DNA of 64,000 bases, taken from positions 26,861,840 through 26,925,839 of the forward strand of contig CM070628.1 in the NCBI GenBank assembly GCA_036346255.1, read 5' to 3'. Below, in pieces: positions 47,201 to 58,230 of the stretch (position 1 is its first letter; each line of letters begins with the position of its first letter). The notes beneath the pieces are model-generated. The model searched no databases and was not told the origin of the DNA. It saw only the letters and a list, made by a program, of their open reading frames with translations. The position numbers and the translations under genes were made by a program. This DNA comes from Ampelocalamus luodianensis (Eukaryota; Streptophyta; Magnoliopsida; Poales; Poaceae).

Positions 47201-47224
47201 AACTCTGAAAATTGGGATGTTACA
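44214..47224 (-). repeat. 5' LTR of the nested Tekay-type element
   Basis: About 3,011 bp; the right edge GGGATGTTACA is followed by TSD CGATT. Aligns end to end with 35,619-38,623. TATA box at 46,545-46,552 (minus). The GC-rich ORFs within (45,923-46,941) are also seen in the sister LTR and are not genes. Confidence 0.92.
46545..46552 (-). promoter_or_regulatory. TATA box of the nested element's right (5') LTR
   Basis: The minus strand reads TATAAAAG, same context as at 37,950-37,957. Confidence 0.7.
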
Positions 47225-48263
47225 CGATTCCACTCTTGTCATTTGAGCTTCGTTGCTTGCTCAAGATATCATCAAGAGTGGTCTTCCCTTTAAGGCTTCT
47301 ATCCAAGTCATTTTTCAAATTTGCGACTTGGGCCTTGAGCCTTTTGTTTTTCTCTACAAGATTAGTTTCAACAAGCATAGAGGAAATAGAAGCATTTTAA
47401 CAAGTGCTACAAAGCATATCAATTAAATCATCACAAGATGTGGATATGCTAACTTTAGATGAATTGCAAGAAATAGGAGCTATGCATGGCAAATCATCTA
47501 TTAGATTACAAGTTACACCTACATCCATCTTGGAGCTAGTATAATCATTTAGGAGGAGCTTTTCATGTTCATCTTTTAGAACATCATAATTATTTTGGAG
47601 TAAGACATGTTCTTTCTTCAAAACTTTGAATTTAGATTTCTCCATTCCTAAATATTCATTTATATCTTCTAGCATATCTATCAACTCATCATAAGAAGGA
47701 TTATTGTCATCATCATTATTTATATTCTTATTACCTTTAGCCATGAGGCAATGAGTTGATGTGGAGGGGTTTGTGATCTCATCATTGTCAGAGCTTGATG
47801 TTGAGCATTCTTCTCCCGACATCCATTCTTGCATATAATCCTCATTAGTTGAAGTAAATGTTGTTGAGGATTCATCGTTGTCGGAGTTTGAGATTGAGCA
47901 TTCTTTTCCCGACGTCCATTCTTCTATGCGATCATTACTTGTGGAAGTAGATCTTTCATAATATTCTTGAAGATGGGTCCACATCTCATGCACGTTCTTG
48001 TGATCGCATATGGCATCAAACACATCTACACTCAAAGCACTAAATAAAGCGTTAATTGCTTGAGCGTCGAGATGTAAGCATTTCTCTTCCTCAATTGTTG
48101 GATCAAGGCTATCCAATGGAGGAGAAAATCCAACATCTACAATCCGCCATATATTTAGGCCCATGGCCTTAAAATAACATGACATGCGGATTTTTCAATG
48201 TGCATAATTTGTGCCATCAAATTGAGGTGCTTCACCTAGGTGCATAAAATCTCTAGTCGCCAT
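47225..48263 (-). pseudogene. N-terminal part of gag, Sirevirus-like element
   Basis: Start codon at 48,263 (MATRDFMHLGEAPQFDGTNY), the typical opening of copia gag (GAG/UBN2 type). An in-frame TGA at 48,195-48,197 replaces the conserved Trp that follows NYAH. Then come FKAMGLNIWRIVDVGF, CDHKNVHEMWTHLQEYYE, an acidic Ser/Asn-rich section and a helical section (LKKEHVLLQNNYDVLKDEHE). A second in-frame stop, TAA, is at 47,397-47,399, in a CAA-type position. The frame continues after it with a coiled-coil-like segment (LVEKNKRLKAQVANLKNDL) up to the TSD at 47,229, where the Tekay element enters. The rest of the gene is at 35,003-35,618. Confidence 0.85.
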
Positions 48264-48306
48264 CCTTTACTCTCTAGACGGTTAAGTCTAATAAATGAGA
48301 GACCAA

Positions 48307-48318
48307 GCTCTGATACCA
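48307..48318 (-). other. Primer-binding site of the Sirevirus-like element
   Basis: The minus strand reads TGGTATCAGAGC, an exact methionine-tRNA PBS, 2 nt inside the LTR edge at 48,321. Confidence 0.92.
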
Positions 48319-49104
48319 CTTGTAAGATCGAGTAGGCCGACTAGAGGGGGGGTTAATAGGCGTTTTAAAACTTTTAAGAGCTAAAACCGACTTCTAATGC
48401 GGAAGGTAAATATCAATTCGGTTTAGCCTAAATCAACCAAGTTCACTAAGTGCACCAACAATACAAGTCAATAATAAATAGAGCAATTTAGTAAAGACTT
48501 GTAAGCTATCAACTAATGATATGATTAATCAAGCACATACAAGATAGCAATCATACAAATGAATAAGCAATTATATAATGAATGTAAATTGCACAAAATA
48601 AAGCATATGAAAGCTAATCACAAGAAGCACACGGACACAATGATGTTTTACCGTGGTGGTCGAGACTTGTCGGCCTCCCATAATCCACGCTGAGGGAAAC
48701 CCAAACCAATTGGGTCGGCTCCACAAATTAAGCCTTCTCCGAGGTATCAACCACCTCGCCCACTAGGGTTGCTCTTACTCCACTCCGAGATGGCGAGCAC
48801 CAAGCCACTCACAAACGCCCGGTCTTCTCACAAGCTTCACTTGAGAAGATCACCGATGCACGACGCCCACGCCGCCTAGGTGTCAGCAAACACCAAGAGT
48901 AACAAGTCACCAACTTTCACTTGAACCAATCAAGTGTCAAAGCTCTCGAGATATTAAATCCACCACCTAATGCAATACATGCAATAGGATTTGCCTCTCA
49001 AACCTCACTAAGTGCAACACATGCACAAATGGGAGTAGAGGGATTACTTTAGCTCAAAGGAACTCAATGGGGCACCAAAGAACTCCTCACACAGCCAAGG
49101 TGGG

Positions 49105-49112
49105 TATTTATA
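49105..49112 (-). promoter_or_regulatory. TATA box of the right Sirevirus-like LTR
   Basis: The minus strand reads TATAAATA, identical in context to 29,092-29,099. As this is the 5' LTR, this is the copy expected to drive the element. Confidence 0.65.
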
Positions 49113-49139
49113 GCCCACACACAAAAACTATCCGTTGGG

Positions 49140-49540
49140 AGAAGATTTCGAGAATTGACAAAACCGATCCGACCGCTAACTAATGGCCGGCCGATCGCTT
49201 AATGCCAACGGCTATAAAACTAGCCGTTGATTCACAATCGGTCCGACCGCCACCAATGGTCGGTCAGATCATTGATCGGCCGATCACCGAGAGGCGGCCG
49301 ACATCCGACCGAAAGCAACCGATCAAACCGTAAAACATCTCTTCGAAAACACGCATCGCCATACAAATTTCGGTACTACCGCACCGTAGTACCGCTTAAA
49401 CGCCTGCATTACCGCGACTCGGTAGTACCGATTCTTACAAATGCATAACCGTAGGTCGGTCGTGATCATTCATTCCTATGGCGGTCGATCGCTACCACCG
49501 GCCGACCACTACCGAGAGCGGTCGACTCGCCAACAGCTAC
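49140..49540. repeat. Cluster of GGTCnGACCG motifs (right LTR, eroded)
   Basis: Counterpart of 29,140-29,530. Many units are shortened, for example CCGGTCGGATCG on the left against CCGGCCGATCG here. Confidence 0.7.
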
Positions 49541-51104
49541 TAAGATCGAGATCAAACTTTGTACATTTGTTTCAACTCAATTTGCAAAACATATTTGCCA
49601 ATTGATGCAACATGTACACAAGAGATGAAAGCTAGATTCTCAACAAGTCACAAAAACACATTTTGCCGACTTTTAGAATCAAGCCACAAGGAATAAGGTA
49701 CATGGACTTAAACCGTTTGCAAAACACATTTGCAAACTAAAGTCACATGCTACAAGGATTAACCATGAGCCACAACTATTTGCAAAACACATTCGCAAAT
49801 ATAGGCAACATGTTAAGTTGAGCTAGAGCAAACACAATGAGCTTATCAACACATGACTAACTCAAGTTACTGATTAAGACCCCTCTTAATAGTACGACAA
49901 CCTATTCTAGCAATCCGGTCTCCAACCAAACACCGAGACCGGTAAAAGACTAGGAACAAATCCTTAGCCCTAGCTAGTCATACCTTTTCCTTGCGCAACC
50001 ATTTGAAACTTGATGACGCACATCCTTACTTCAAGTCCGGGTTATTGACTCAATGTCCATCAACATATGATGACATCTTTCATTTCAAGTCTTGACATGC
50101 ATCAACTTATGATGCACTATTCACTTGACCTCCATCAACACATGATGGATTCTTCTTGTCTTGTCGATCAAATCATGATCATTTCCACTTCTTAAACTTG
50201 ATATGCATCAATGCGTGATACATCCTTTACTCCAAGCTCTTTACTTCAATATCATCAACCCATGATTATATTCTTCTCTTTATATCATCAACACATGATG
50301 ATATTCTTCTTCTTCGAAAATCTTGACTTGATGACGATCAACTCATAATGTCATCCAACGTCTTTAATCACATGGAACATAACCTATTTCACCAACTTAT
50401 AGGAAACGTTAATTCCACAATATGATTATCATAAATTACCACATCAAACCATTCACTGATAATGGTGGGATAAGATACCGCAATCTTTCCCTCTTTGGTA
50501 ATTGATGACAACCAACACAATTACAGATAATTGAATATAATTGGTATGAGTATATATGAATTACATAAGTTATATATACTCAAAGGATATATTAGCTTAT
50601 ATGAACTACGCAAGTCTCATATGCTCATATGGATATATACGAACTATACTAGTTGTATATATTCAAGGACATGGGTATATATAAACTACACAAGTTACAT
50701 ATACTCATATGAATATATTAACTACACAAGTTAAATATATTCAAGGATATATTTCAAAGTAAAGATCCTAAGTATATGTGGACATAAGAATATGGATCAA
50801 TACTAATGAAACCACAAGATATAGAGTGAACTCCCCCTAAATGTGTGCATACATAAATGTGTAATAAAGACATATGCACATATTCAAGTTAACCTTTTGG
50901 TGAAGTTCAACCTATATTTTGAGTCCGAGGAATGCAACAAGATATAATAAAATGATGTCGAATGCATACCTCATTTGATTTTTACCTCTTTATCCATTTG
51001 AGACTAAACAGTAGATATAGCAAAAAGAGTGTTAGTCTCATAAATAGATTTGTCATTAATAACCAAAACTCCATTAACATATAATGGCGGGTCTAGATTC
51101 TTAA

Positions 51105-51453
51105 GGCGTTTCTGCTCTGGACATGTGGATACCGTAGAGGCGCAGCACTACTGCGGTTGCTGTTGCGCTTAAGGACGATCCGCGACCTTGGCGAGAAATT
51201 CTATTGATTTCTGGAGGAGATGATACACTATGAGAACGATCAACTACGCTAGACGATCGACTACGATGGAAGATCGACTACGACTACTACATCGACGCTC
51301 TCTTCATTGGACTAGGATGCTCCAACATTTCTTCTGCTGCTCTGCGTGTCTAGTGGTAACGATCTATGATCTCTTGCTTGCATGGCATCTTGGTTTACGT
51401 GGTAGAATTTTTGAATTGTGAGCTAGCATAGTGTACCCGTATCCCAACAGACG
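51105..51453. repeat. Right part of the split copia-like LTR repeat
   Basis: Continues 28,180-28,296 and matches 54,600-54,927 (GGATACCGTAGAGGCG, GCGGTTGCTGTTGCGCTT, GGTTTACGTGGTAGAATTTTT). On the minus strand it would start TGTTGGGATACGGG at 51,453, a plausible copia LTR beginning. Confidence 0.7.
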
Positions 51454-52734
51454 GATCCATAAAATGACCTAACTTTTGATCTAGATATCCAAATCACTTG
51501 AGATTTCATACAAAGCTCTACAAGAAGGTCAGGGAACCTATTCCGGTCGAAGATTGAGACGATCATGTACAAGGTTCCATGAATTTCTTGATTGAGAAAA
51601 AGAAGGCACAAAACCGGGTGAAAACCTAACTTTGATCCAAAGGCTTGCTCGTGGATGAAAGATGATCAAGATGACCTTGGATTGACTTCTACAAGTCCTA
51701 GCAAGCTAGATCACAGCAAGATACCAAGGCACAACCCCTAGAACATAAGAACCCTAAAATCACAAGAAAGAGAGTAAGAACAAAAGAGAACTCATTCTTG
51801 CACGAATTGATTGGATTGATATTGAGGAATTGAAGGTTTACAACCACTCCACTATGGAGGACAAAAGCTCACTCATGAACACCCCAATCCTACAATTTTT
51901 CTCTCAATACATCTCTTGAATCCAAGCCTTCTCTATTCTCTCCACTTTCCTCAAATCTCAAATTAGGGTTTCAAAAGCCTTTTTTTGTAGCAATCCTGCA
52001 CCAACCCTTATATAGCGAAGGCTAGCTCTAGACAGAAACCTTAATAGGCACCTATTAAGTCCACACACAAATGAGTTTTACACTCACTTATGCTTCTAAA
52101 AAAAGGATGACGACCTGGGTCTCCCGAATTTGTTTCTTCATAGTCTTGTCCTTCTCATGACCTAAACCTCTTCTCGTTTGCGCTATCATGCGTCGTGGTT
52201 TCTCCATGGTCACCAATCCGGCAGTTTGGTGAAGATGCCAAAATACCCCTTCTTGATCCCTCCGTCCTTGACATAGTCCAATCATGGTGAAGCAATCTCA
52301 TGCTTCTCCATACGTAGGTTCATCGATGGATTTTTTTTTATACCGACATGTCTCTCCCATCCGACTCCTATCGGACCACCTCAACACTGGCACCAGCCCA
52401 AGCCACACGATGCAACCCGTTGGTCCAAACTTCCCGCTCTTCTCGTTCTTGTGCATCTTACGCCTTGTTTGAGACCAACCACTTCATCTGGCATTCTTGA
52501 TCTTTCTGGACCTGTATTTCACCAAATCAAGTCCTGGTCATCCTCTCCATTGACCGTAGTTGACTCCAAGCGTCCCTGCACAACAAATACACCAAGAAAT
52601 CGATTTCGGACACAAGTTCTTCACAACTTGACCTATATTAGCCAAAACATATATCATGCAACACAAATGCATCAATTCAATGACCCTAGGTCAAATCCCT
52701 AAAATCAGCACACCTAGCTGTACTAAAATCGCCA
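51454..52734. other. Unassigned repeat-like sequence
   Basis: AT-rich, with ATATAGCGAAGG near 52,011 and many short ORFs of no family. General style is that of LTR or leader sequence. No domain or terminus identified. Confidence 0.35.
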
Positions 52735-52935
52735 TGGCTAATCAGATCGCCAACCCTAGGCTGGTTAGATCACCATCCTTGGTCTGGTCTGATCGCCAGC
52801 CTTTGGTTTGTTAGACCGCCAACCCATTTCTAGTCTGACCGTCCTGGCCAGCTTGACCGCACTTACTAGTAACAGGGGATTGGTCAGACCACTGCAGGCC
52901 TGACCGCCAACCACTGGCCAATCTGACGCTTCCCA
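52735..52935. repeat. Third GGTCnGACCG-type motif cluster
   Basis: Repeated GGTCTGATCGCC, GTTAGACCGCC, GTCTGACCG, GGTCAGACC and CCTGACCGCC units at 15-30 bp spacing, separated by unrelated sequence. Same motif class as in the Sirevirus-like LTRs, so this is probably a fragment of a related LTR. Confidence 0.6.
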
Positions 52936-54530
52936 TTTCCAGATAACACTCATCTAGACTTTTCGGTAAATCTCTATCTAGTTTCGCGTCTATTCTCTAT
53001 TTATAACTAGTCATCAACCCATGCGTCAACACTCGGCATGGGCTGTATATATGTCGTTCATGCATGGAAGAGACACTGTACCGATTTATACCGGACACGT
53101 ATTGGGAATACGGAAACATAAAGATACACCTGTCCTGAAAACCATAGAATTTCACAGTCGACAATGGGATTGTACGCCCTACAAGGGGATTGAAATGCAG
53201 GAATTGACAGAGTTGATGGTTTAGCGATGCAACAATGATGTTAAACAAAGAATAAAAAAATTAGTTATCCTTTTAAACAAACTAACAGAATTATCCGCAC
53301 AATCGCATGGCTAGATACTATAACACACTAGCAGAAACTGGAGTTTTCCTAGCGGTATACGGTACTCAGGGGCGGAATTAGAATGGAAATGACCGGGATT
53401 TACCATTTCACTGTACATATAACAACAGATATAATTTCGAAGCAATATGGTACTAAATAGTAATATATCCAGCAACTTTTAACATCAATATTTCAACATA
53501 ACCAATAGCAATGTACAATGATAAAGAAGTAGCGATCAAAATGCTTACCAACATAAAGAAACTCACTAATAATATTGTTAATTGTAGCAAAGTGAAGCAA
53601 CTAAGGGCGAAATCATAGATAAAGATAGTCGATATTGACAAAATACACCATCTGACCTCAATGACCTATAAAAAAGAACAAAACGAATTAAAATTATCTA
53701 GTAAAAAAGTAGAATAGTCCAATGCAATACCTTTTAATATTTATGTTATTTCAAGTTTATGAAATGATGAACCACAACTTCATTGGTAACTTTCTTCATT
53801 TCTTCTTTCTCTACATAGCAAATTAGACTATCACTTGTTAAATCATGACTGATGCGATTGCGATATGGCCGAGTGATAAAACAAGCACCACTCATTTGAT
53901 TTCCAATTTTGCATGACCTATCTATCTGTAAGCCACCATGTGGCCGAGTGATTAAACAACTAGGTGGTACGGGATGTTTCGTGCTCACCTAGCTACTACC
54001 GAAACACTATGGTGTATTAGTGTAGGTTGTGTACTGGTAGTACCGAGTACGGGTCCTACCGGACTACTCTTCTACGGTTCTACCTTGGCTCGTGTAACAC
54101 ATCCTTTACCTAGCACCTACATGTAAATTTTGCTTTGTAATCAAGGAATTCATGCATATTTGTATGAATCGGTCGAGTAAATCGCTAACAAGAAACGAAT
54201 GTTAATGGAGACATATTAGAGAGCACGACATGAGATCATGAGAAGAAGAGCGGGAACTTACTTGGTGCCTGGTTGACGGCGTAGGCAGCGCTGGCGAAGT
54301 CGCAGGTCCCGAATCCGGGCGGCAGTAGCCAGATGAGGGGCGGGGCGGCAGGCGATGGCCGCGCGTTAGTGCAAAGCTCCTCCCCTCGTGCGCGCAAGGC
54401 TGCTGCCTACTGGGCCGCTGGCGCAACGCACGCAAGGCCGCAAGCTGCTGGGCCAGCAGGCCACTGCCACAAGCGTGTGCGCGTCCGCGTGGGCTATTGG
54501 AGATATACAAGTTGATGTGAGTTACTTCAT
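52936..54530. other. Unassigned segment
   Basis: No recognisable coding region. A phrase ATGTGGCCGAGTGATTAAACAA / ATGGCCGAGTGATAAAACAA occurs twice near 53,866 and 53,939. The part at 54,230-54,510 is GC-rich with a 102-codon minus-strand ORF of no known family. GGGGCGGAATTAG near 53,372 resembles plant DNA-transposon ends, but no partner was found. Confidence 0.3.
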
Positions 54531-54927
54531 TGTAACCCTAGCCACCATCTTCTCAAGAGAGCTCCGCTGTGCGACTTGGTGCTAGCACACCGGCGTTCGA
54601 TGTTCCTTCTCTGAACGTATGGATACCGTAGAGGCGTTACTGCGGTTGCTGTTGCGCTTGAGGACGATCCGCGATCTTCACAAGGAACTGCAGAGGTTGC
54701 TGGAGAAGACGATCAACTACGACCACTGTATCGACGTGCTCGACGTTGGACGATCGACTACGACCACTTCACCGACGTGCTCTTCGTTGGATCGGTCTAC
54801 TCCAACTCTTCTTCCGCTGCACTGCGCGTCTGGTGGTAACGATATGATCATCTACTTTGTTTGGCTTCCTGGTTTACGTGGTAGAATTTTTAAATTGCTG
54901 CTAGCATAGCCTATCCATATCCCTTCA
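54531..54927. repeat. Uninterrupted copy of the small copia-like LTR repeat
   Basis: Matches 28,185-28,296 joined to 51,105-51,453. It starts TGTAACCCTAGCC and ends near CATATCCCTTCA. It shows what the target of the Sirevirus-like element looked like before insertion. Element orientation is probably minus. Confidence 0.65.
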
Positions 54928-55059
54928 CTGCTCAGATGGGCCGGGCTACGGTTTCAAATGGGCCTGAAAATTTTTGCCCGACAGGGACCCACCGAAAAGA
55001 CCAAAATTCGTCGGTAACCGCAGAAATTTCGGCGATTTCACTGGCTGCATCATCAGCCG

Positions 55060-55640
55060 AGCAAATACCCCTTACTAACAGCGTAACAGGTCCTTGGCCC
55101 ACGTCACCGGATGCAGAGAAGGAAGCTTCTTCCTAGTGATATCTTTCAATGCTTGCCCCAAAACCTCACTGCAAAAGAGCATTCACTCGCAACATGAAAG
55201 ACTGATTCGTCCGGGTTACCACAATCCTCACAATGGCTTTCACGGATCACATGCCGGCAACGTACGTAGTTCTTTCTTAACAGGCGAAAAATTATAAATC
55301 ACTCTCCGCCAAAAAAATACGCACTTTGAGGTGTACCTTCATCTTCCATAAGTGCTTCCACCAATCGCCATTGCTTGAGGACGAGACCGTAGGAAGTCTC
55401 TTCTTTCTTGTCGCCGATAGGAAGTCTCCTTGCGCATAATACTATCCTTTGATGACTCGGCTACACGGAGATTCAGGATTCGAGAGCAGACGCCAACCTT
55501 GCTTTCCCAACAAAGCCTGATTGAAAATCTTCATATCACGGAACCCCATTCCACCATTTCCTTTAGGACAAGTCAATTTCGCCCATTTCAGCCAGTGAAT
55601 CCATTAATTAATGAGCCGGATTAGACCACGAAACCAAAAA
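55060..55640 (-). pseudogene. LINE (plant L1) RT C-terminal fragment, minus strand
   Basis: Minus-strand reading gives HWLKWAKLTCPKGNGGMGFR then DMKIFNQALLGKQGWRLL, the conserved region after the RT core of plant L1 elements. Further on is a zf-RVT zinc motif, HCEDCGNPDESVFHVASECSF-like, in the 55,170-55,250 part, followed by WGKALKDI. Frames change and stops occur, so it is a dead fragment. It stands head-to-head with the plus-strand LINE fragment that begins about 30 bp to the right. Confidence 0.7.
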
Positions 55641-55654
55641 TAGCATCTATATCA

Positions 55655-56930
55655 AATAGGCTTCTAGATAAAGTGGCAGAAAAATTGGCAGGTTGGCAGG
55701 GGCGCCTCCTGTCCACAGTGGGGCGGGCAATTCTGATTAAATCAGTGCTCACCTTGATTCCAATTTACTACCTCATAGTTTTCAAAACTTTCAAGACGAT
55801 CCTCTGTGCCATGGACAAAATGACATTTCATTTCCTTTGGACCAGCCACGAAAATATCATGGGTGGTAAGTGTAAAATTAACTGGAATAGAGTGTGTCGC
55901 CCAACCAAACTAGGTAGCCTAGGCATTGTCAGCCTTTCGCAATTCTCCTCAGCAATCAGACTGCGTTGGCTATAGCAAAACTGGAAGAATCAATCCAAAC
56001 CTTGGGTCAACGTCGGCATGGAAATTCCTTGCGATGATGCGGACCGAGATCTCTTCGCGGCGGCAACTAGGATATCCCTAGGGATGGTAAGACGGCAAAA
56101 TTTTGGTACTCGGCCTGGCTGGATGGAGAGGCACCCAAAATTTTTGAAATCTCTAAATGGAAAAACTAGACTGTGGACTCGGCGTTGCAAAACGGACGAT
56201 TGGTGCAAGACATAAACTTGATGGGGGACTGACAATCCAACATATCCAACAATTCGTGGGACTTTGGACCAGAACTAACCAAACCCATCTGATACAAGGC
56301 ACCCCGAATGAGATATTTTGGAAGCAAACCCAGAAAGGAATCTACTCGTCAAAATCCGCCTATGCTTTACTTTATCTAGTGTCCATAGAGACAAATTTTT
56401 AAAGAATAATTTGGAAAACAGATGCCCCTCGTGCAAATTCTTTGCATGGCTAGCAATCCAAAACAGGTTTTGGACCTCGCATGCATCGAAGCTAGGGATG
56501 GCCTAACAAACGTTTTTGCCCCCTATGCAGACACACTCCAGAATCGGTCTTTCACCTTTTCGTCCTGTGCCGCTTCTTCGGATGAATTTGGAAGCATATA
56601 GCGGACTGGCTAGGAATCGATAGCCTGCAGCCATCCCCCCGGGCTCCTAGCACGAACATCCTAGCTTGGTAGTCTATTAATGTAGCGGAGACGGAAGGCA
56701 AGAATTTTCAACAACAGAGCCACCACACTACTGGATCTACTAGCGAAAATTAAGGAGGAGGGTAGAACTTGGTACATTAACGGGCGAGGAGGGGGGGCAA
56801 GTGACTAGAGCATTTCAATTCTCTGTAATTAATGTCTAATCTTAATTCTTTCCTGTACTCTGCGGTTTCGACCCACCCTTTCTCTATTAATATAATAGGC
56901 AGTCCTCCTATCGGTTTCATTAAAAGAAAA
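55655..56930 (+). pseudogene. LINE (plant L1) RT C-terminal fragment, plus strand
   Basis: 55,673-55,975 encodes KLAGWQGRLLSTVGRAILIK SVLTLIP in one run and later GSLGIVSLSQFSSAIRLRWL, the post-RT region of L1 polyproteins. After frameshifts the zf-RVT part follows (CPSCKFFAWLAIQNRFWTS at about 56,425-56,485 and the C-x2-C region after 56,520). The 3' end has the CCTCCTATCGGTTTCATTAAAAG-type tail at about 56,905-56,930, typical of plant LINE 3' ends. The 5' part with endonuclease and RT core is missing. Confidence 0.75.
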
Positions 56931-57370
56931 TGTCTTATGACACATGGATTTTCTAGAATCATCAAACAGCCTGCAAACAGATGAAAAATAGTATTTTTTT
57001 TTCCTTCTTAAGATTAACGTGGAGGCTAGATGGTGTAGTATTAAAATTTTAAATATTATTGTCCTCTTCAAATATAAAAAAATTTGCTACAAAATTTAAA
57101 AAATCGTGGTAACAATATATATATATATATAATGAATTAAAGAACTCCAAATGGATTTTTATAAAATATTTAAATTAAGAATCATGTTTAAAAAAACATA
57201 GAATTTCAAATTATAAAACCTTTATAATTCGGAACTAAAACTTCAAACTAGAACTCTGCTATTCAGATTTACATATTTGGAGTTAAAAAAATAAAAAAAA
57301 AATACTAAAACTAAAGGCTCTATACAAGATGTATATCATGTGCATTGCAAAATAGAAAAAAATTATAGCT
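56281..57370. repeat. Tandem duplication, copy 1 (1,090 bp)
   Basis: Starts AAACCCATCTGATACAAGG and ends AATTATAGCT. It covers the LINE zf-RVT part, LINE tail, a short (AT)n at 57,115-57,130 and the AATGAATTAAAG...TTATAGCT stretch. It is repeated at 57,371-59,310. Confidence 0.85.
57115..57130. repeat. Short (AT)n, empty site
   Basis: About 8 AT units between AACA and AATGAATTAAAG. The corresponding place in copy 2 carries two Micron-like elements. Confidence 0.85.
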
Positions 57371-58193
57371 AAACCCATATGATACAAGGCACCCTGAATG
57401 AGATATTTTGGAAGCAAACCCAGAAAGGAATCTACTCGTCAAAATCCGCCTACACTTTACTTTATCTGGTGTCCATAGAGACAAATTTTTAAAGAATAAT
57501 TTGGAAAACACATGCCCCCCGTGCAAATTCTTCGCATGGCTGGCAATCCAAAACAGGTTTTGGACCTCAGACAGACTGGAAGCTAGGGGATGGCCTAACA
57601 AACGTTTTTGCCCCCTATGCAGACACACTCCAGAATCGGTCTTTCACCTTTTCTCCCTGTGCCGCTTCTTCGGAAGAATTTGGAAGCATATGGCGGACTG
57701 GCTAGGAATCGATAGCCTGCAGCCATCCCCCCGGGCTCCTAGCACGAACATCCTGGCTTGGTGGTCTATTAATGTAGCAGAGACGGAAGGTAAGAATTTT
57801 CAACAACAGAGCCACCGCACTACTGGATCTACTAGCGAAAATTAAGGAGGAGGGTAGAACTTGGTACATTAACCAGGGGGGGGGCAAGTGGCTAGAGCAT
57901 TTCAATTCTCTGTAATTAATGCCCTTTCTTAATTCTTTCCTGTACTCTGCGGTTTCGACCCACCCTTTCTCTATTAATATAATAGGCAGTCCTCCTATCG
58001 GTTTCATTAAAAGAAAATGTCTTATGACACATGGATTTTCTAGAATCATCAAACAAATTGCAAACAGATGAAAATAGTTTTTTTTCCTTCTTAAGATTAA
58101 CGTGGAGGCTAGATGGTGTAGTATTAAAATTTTAAATATTATTGTCGTCTTCAAATATAAAGAAATTTGCTACAAAATTTCAAAAATCGTGGT

Positions 58194-58197
<4 letters not shown>

Positions 58198-58227
<30 letters not shown>
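58198..58227. repeat. (TA)n microsatellite, left of Micron-like element 1
   Basis: About 15 uninterrupted TA units. Confidence 0.95.

Positions 58228-58230
<3 letters not shown>

Larger units (their letters stand above)
35619..47224 (-). mobile_element. Full-length Tekay-type gypsy element nested in the copia gag
   Basis: 11,606 bp with LTRs at 35,619-38,623 and 44,214-47,224, and a perfect 5-bp TSD CGATT (35,614-35,618 and 47,225-47,229). On the minus strand the order is 5' LTR, PBS, upstream ORF, gag with zinc knuckle, protease, RT, RNase H, integrase with C-terminal chromodomain-like module, polypurine tract, 3' LTR. This is an autonomous-type architecture, but every gene is broken by many 1-2 bp indels. 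The indels concentrate at CTG/CAG/CCGG sites, so some may be sequencing errors and not real decay. Confidence 0.92.
28297..51104 (-). mobile_element. Non-autonomous Sirevirus-like Ty1/copia element, interrupted
   Basis: LTRs at 28,297-31,108 and 48,321-51,104, perfect TSD GGCGT, an exact PBS next to the right LTR, and polypurine tracts AAAAAGGGGGAG next to the left LTR after a TTTGTCATCAATTACC context. These are hallmarks of Sireviruses in established knowledge. Without the nested 11.6 kb insertion the element is about 11.2 kb. Its internal region carries gag (with zinc knuckles) and a separate 432-residue ORF, but I find no protease, integrase, RT or RNase H, so it must depend on pol from elsewhere. 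Transcription runs leftward. Confidence 0.85.
48321..51104 (-). repeat. 5' LTR of the Sirevirus-like element
   Basis: 2,784 bp; left edge TGTAAGATCG, right edge ATTCTTAA (the sister LTR has ATTCTTCA, so the final C is mutated). TSD GGCGT follows at 51,105-51,109. TATA box at 49,105-49,112; motif cluster at 49,140-49,540, more eroded than in the left LTR. Confidence 0.9.

Noticed and set aside
53021..53224. 67-codon plus ORF
   Set aside because: Short, no homologous domain recognised, no context.
54202..54510. 102-codon GC-rich minus ORF
   Set aside because: Low-complexity Arg/Ser/Pro composition in repeat debris, no family.
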